In this document: positions 62,678-64,000 of the stretch, piece after piece
Numbering within the stretch: the stretch's first letter is position 1
How the letters are laid out: each line of letters begins with the position of its first letter
NCBI GenBank assembly: GCA_964412015.1
Contig: CAYPMO010000001.1
Coordinates: 260,980 to 324,979, forward strand
Length of the DNA stretch: 64,000 nt
Source of the DNA: SZUA-318 sp964412015
GTDB taxonomy: Bacteria; Gemmatimonadota; Gemmatimonadetes; Longimicrobiales; Gaopeijiaceae
Direction of reading: 5' to 3'
Notes under the pieces: generated by a model
What the model was told of the DNA's origin: nothing
Database searches by the model: none
The model's input: the letters and a program-made list of their open reading frames with translations, nothing else
Made by a program: the position numbers and the translations under genes

Positions 62678-63394
62678 CTACGAGAGCGTGACGCCCACCG
62701 AGGCCAGGTAGGCCCTCGGGCGCATGTCCTCGGGATCGTCCTGCGCGCACCGCCTCCACTCCCGCACGGCGGCCCGGTCGTCGCCGAGGCGGTGATGGAC
62801 GAGGCCCAGCCGGATCCGGGCTCCCACGAACCCGGGACGCGCCTCGAGGACCGTCTCCAGCTCCTCCCGCGCGCGCTCGAGCTGGTCCAGCTCGATGAGC
62901 GACTCGGCGAACTTGCTCCGGATATCCTGGAACCGCGGTCGCACGGCCAGCGCGGCCTCGTAGTGCCTCGAGGCTTCCTCGGGGTGGTTCGCCACCAGGT
63001 ACAGATCCCCGAGCTGCGCGTGCGTCACGGCGATCCGGTTCCCGACGTCGGACGGGAACGCCCGGGAGTCCCGCGTGTCCAGCTCGTCGGCCCGGATCAG
63101 CGCCGCCTTCGCTTCGTCGTGGCGGCCCAGCTCGTTGAGGACGATCCCTCGGTTGAGGTGCGCCTCGGCGTAGCCCGGGTTGAGCTTCAACGCGGCGTCG
63201 AAGTGCACGAGCGCCTCGTCGGGGCGGCTCAACATGGCCAGGCAGAGCCCGGCCTTGTTGTGCACGTCGGCGAACTCGGGATGCTCCTCCAGAACGCCCT
63301 GGAACGTCTGGAGCGCCGCCTCGAAGTCCTCGTGCTCCCAGGCGTTCACGCCCTCGGCCACCACTTCCCGGGCCTGCGATCTCGTACGGTCCAT
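62678..63394 (-). CDS. TPR protein
   Basis: A 238-residue soluble protein with about five TPR units (WEHEDFEAALQTFQGVLEEHPE, NKAGLCLAMLSRPDEALVHF, LNRGIVLNELGRHDEAKAAL, AQLGDLYLVANHPEEASRHY, IRLGLVHHRLGDDRAAVREW). No signal peptide. It lies 11 bp before the TPR lipoprotein gene and 49 bp after the UDP-glucuronate decarboxylase gene. Function unknown. Confidence 0.85.
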   Translation of the reverse strand: MDRTRSQAREVVAEGVNAWEHEDFEAALQTFQGVLEEHPEFADVHNKAGLCLAMLSRPDEALVHFDAALKLNPGYAEAHLNRGIVLNELGRHDEAKAALIRADELDTRDSRAFPSDVGNRIAVTHAQLGDLYLVANHPEEASRHYEAALAVRPRFQDIRSKFAESLIELDQLERAREELETVLEARPGFVGARIRLGLVHHRLGDDRAAVREWRRCAQDDPEDMRPRAYLASVGVTLS

Positions 63395-63443
63395 AAGGGT
63401 AGGTTGGGGCTCCGCGGGGGTGGGCGAAAGGGGACGGGGGCCC

Positions 63444-64000
63444 CTACAGCGGCCGCGCGCGCGCCTCGCCCCGCTCCACGAGCTCCTGGAAGTACGGGAT
63501 CGTGCGGCGGAGGCCCTCGCGCAGCGGGACTTTGGGCTCCCACCCCAGGACGCTCCGGGCGAGGGTGATGTCGGGCTGGCGCACCTTGGGATCATCCGCG
63601 GGAAGCGGGAGGAACTGCAGCTCGGACCGGCTCGACGGGATCTCCTCGAGCACGAGCCCGGCCAGCTCGCGCACCGTGAACTCATCGGGGTTCCCGACAT
63701 TCACCGGGTCCGTATGGGTGGAGTGGAACAGCGCGTAGATCCCCTCCACCTCGTCCGACACGTACGTGAACGAGCGCGTCTGCGACCCATCGCCGTAGAT
63801 CGTGAGCGGCTCGTCACGCAGCGCCTGCACGATGAAATTCGACACGACTCGGCCGTCGGCGGGACGCATGTACTGCCCGAACGTGTTGAAGATGCGGACG
63901 ATCCGCGTGTCCACGCCGTGGTAGCGGTGGTAGGCCATCGTCATCGCCTCGGCGAAGCGCTTGGCCTCGTCGTACACGCCGCGGAGCCCGATCGGGTTCA
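63444..64000 (-). CDS. UDP-glucuronate decarboxylase-like SDR (N-terminus outside window)
   Basis: The C-terminal 185 residues of an extended SDR near UXS (UDP-xylose synthase). The first visible segment, NPIGLRGVYDEAKRFAEAM, has the catalytic Tyr and Lys and the UXS-type NPIG lead. RIFNTFGQYMRPADGRVVSNFI, GDGSQTRSFTYVSDEVEGI and GNPDEFTVRELA agree. The NAD-binding part is beyond the right edge. Third nucleotide-sugar enzyme of this region. Confidence 0.9.
   Translation of the reverse strand, partial: NPIGLRGVYDEAKRFAEAMTMAYHRYHGVDTRIVRIFNTFGQYMRPADGRVVSNFIVQALRDEPLTIYGDGSQTRSFTYVSDEVEGIYALFHSTHTDPVNVGNPDEFTVRELAGLVLEEIPSSRSELQFLPLPADDPKVRQPDITLARSVLGWEPKVPLREGLRRTIPYFQELVERGEARARPL

Overview
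The window reads as a housekeeping segment of a GC-rich, diderm (LPS-type) bacterium. It carries lolA, lptD, bamD, lnt, tolQRAB-pal-cpoB, tatA and tatC. High GC (my visual estimate is close to 70%), frequent GTG and occasional TTG starts, and the gene content (myo-inositol-phosphate synthase, LysM and TPR proteins, SurA/PpiD-like chaperone, sugar epimerases) fit a Gemmatimonadota-like lineage. That placement is inference from content only. An exact 100-N block at 36914-37013 marks a scaffold gap, so the source is a draft or metagenome assembly. I recognise 66 protein genes; 64 are on the minus strand and only two (10843-11268 and 37701-39527) on the plus strand. No rRNA, tRNA, CRISPR array, insertion sequence or prophage was seen.

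Layout, left to right (transcription mostly right to left). 1-1.9 kb: a partner-switching module, RsbV-like antagonist, RsbW-like kinase and GAF/PP2C phosphatase (cut by the window edge), behind its own promoter. 2-10.7 kb: coaD, rsmD, recJ, a coiled-coil zinc-ribbon gene, dnaG, mutS2, yqeY and a HIT hydrolase gene. 11.3-22 kb: prmA, dnaJ, hrcA, hemW, dprA, obg, a carboxymuconolactone decarboxylase-like gene, an S41 protease, tmk and ino1. 22.1-37.5 kb: a long tandem run from a TPR gene through aroQ, efp, accB, accC, comB-like, ftsK, lolA, rimO, an outer-membrane protein, a Gfo/Idh-fold protein, lnt, rpmE, prfA, prmC and ylbF, headed by a near-consensus promoter. 37.7-44.4 kb: the plus-strand PpiD/SurA-like gene, then tatA, a small membrane protein, a polyprenyl diphosphate synthase, a large TPR protein with 14-residue repeats, and an FN3 lipoprotein. 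44.6-55.9 kb: lptD, tatC, nrdR, cpoB, pal, tolB, tolA, tolR, tolQ, a nucleotide-sugar epimerase and a LysM protein. 56-64 kb: a degenerate NeuB-like gene, radC, rimI, tsaB, tsaE, an epimerase, nadD, bamD, two TPR genes and a partial UDP-glucuronate decarboxylase.

The genes are tightly packed. I count 21 junctions in which the next start overlaps the previous stop by 4 bp (ATGA or GTGA), which suggests widespread translational coupling. No non-coding stretch exceeds 300 bp; the longest are 44411-44629, 37488-37700, 10651-10842 and 50352-50523. Several short spacers hold perfect GC-rich hairpins without a U-tract.

No clearly new multi-gene system was found. The best leads are two family members that have lost their hallmark catalytic residues (a NeuB-fold protein coupled to radC, and a Gfo/Idh protein coupled to an outer-membrane protein), an epimerase coupled to tolQ, the U-less hairpin set, a palindrome overlapping the likely pal promoter, and repeat-bearing acidic TPR proteins.
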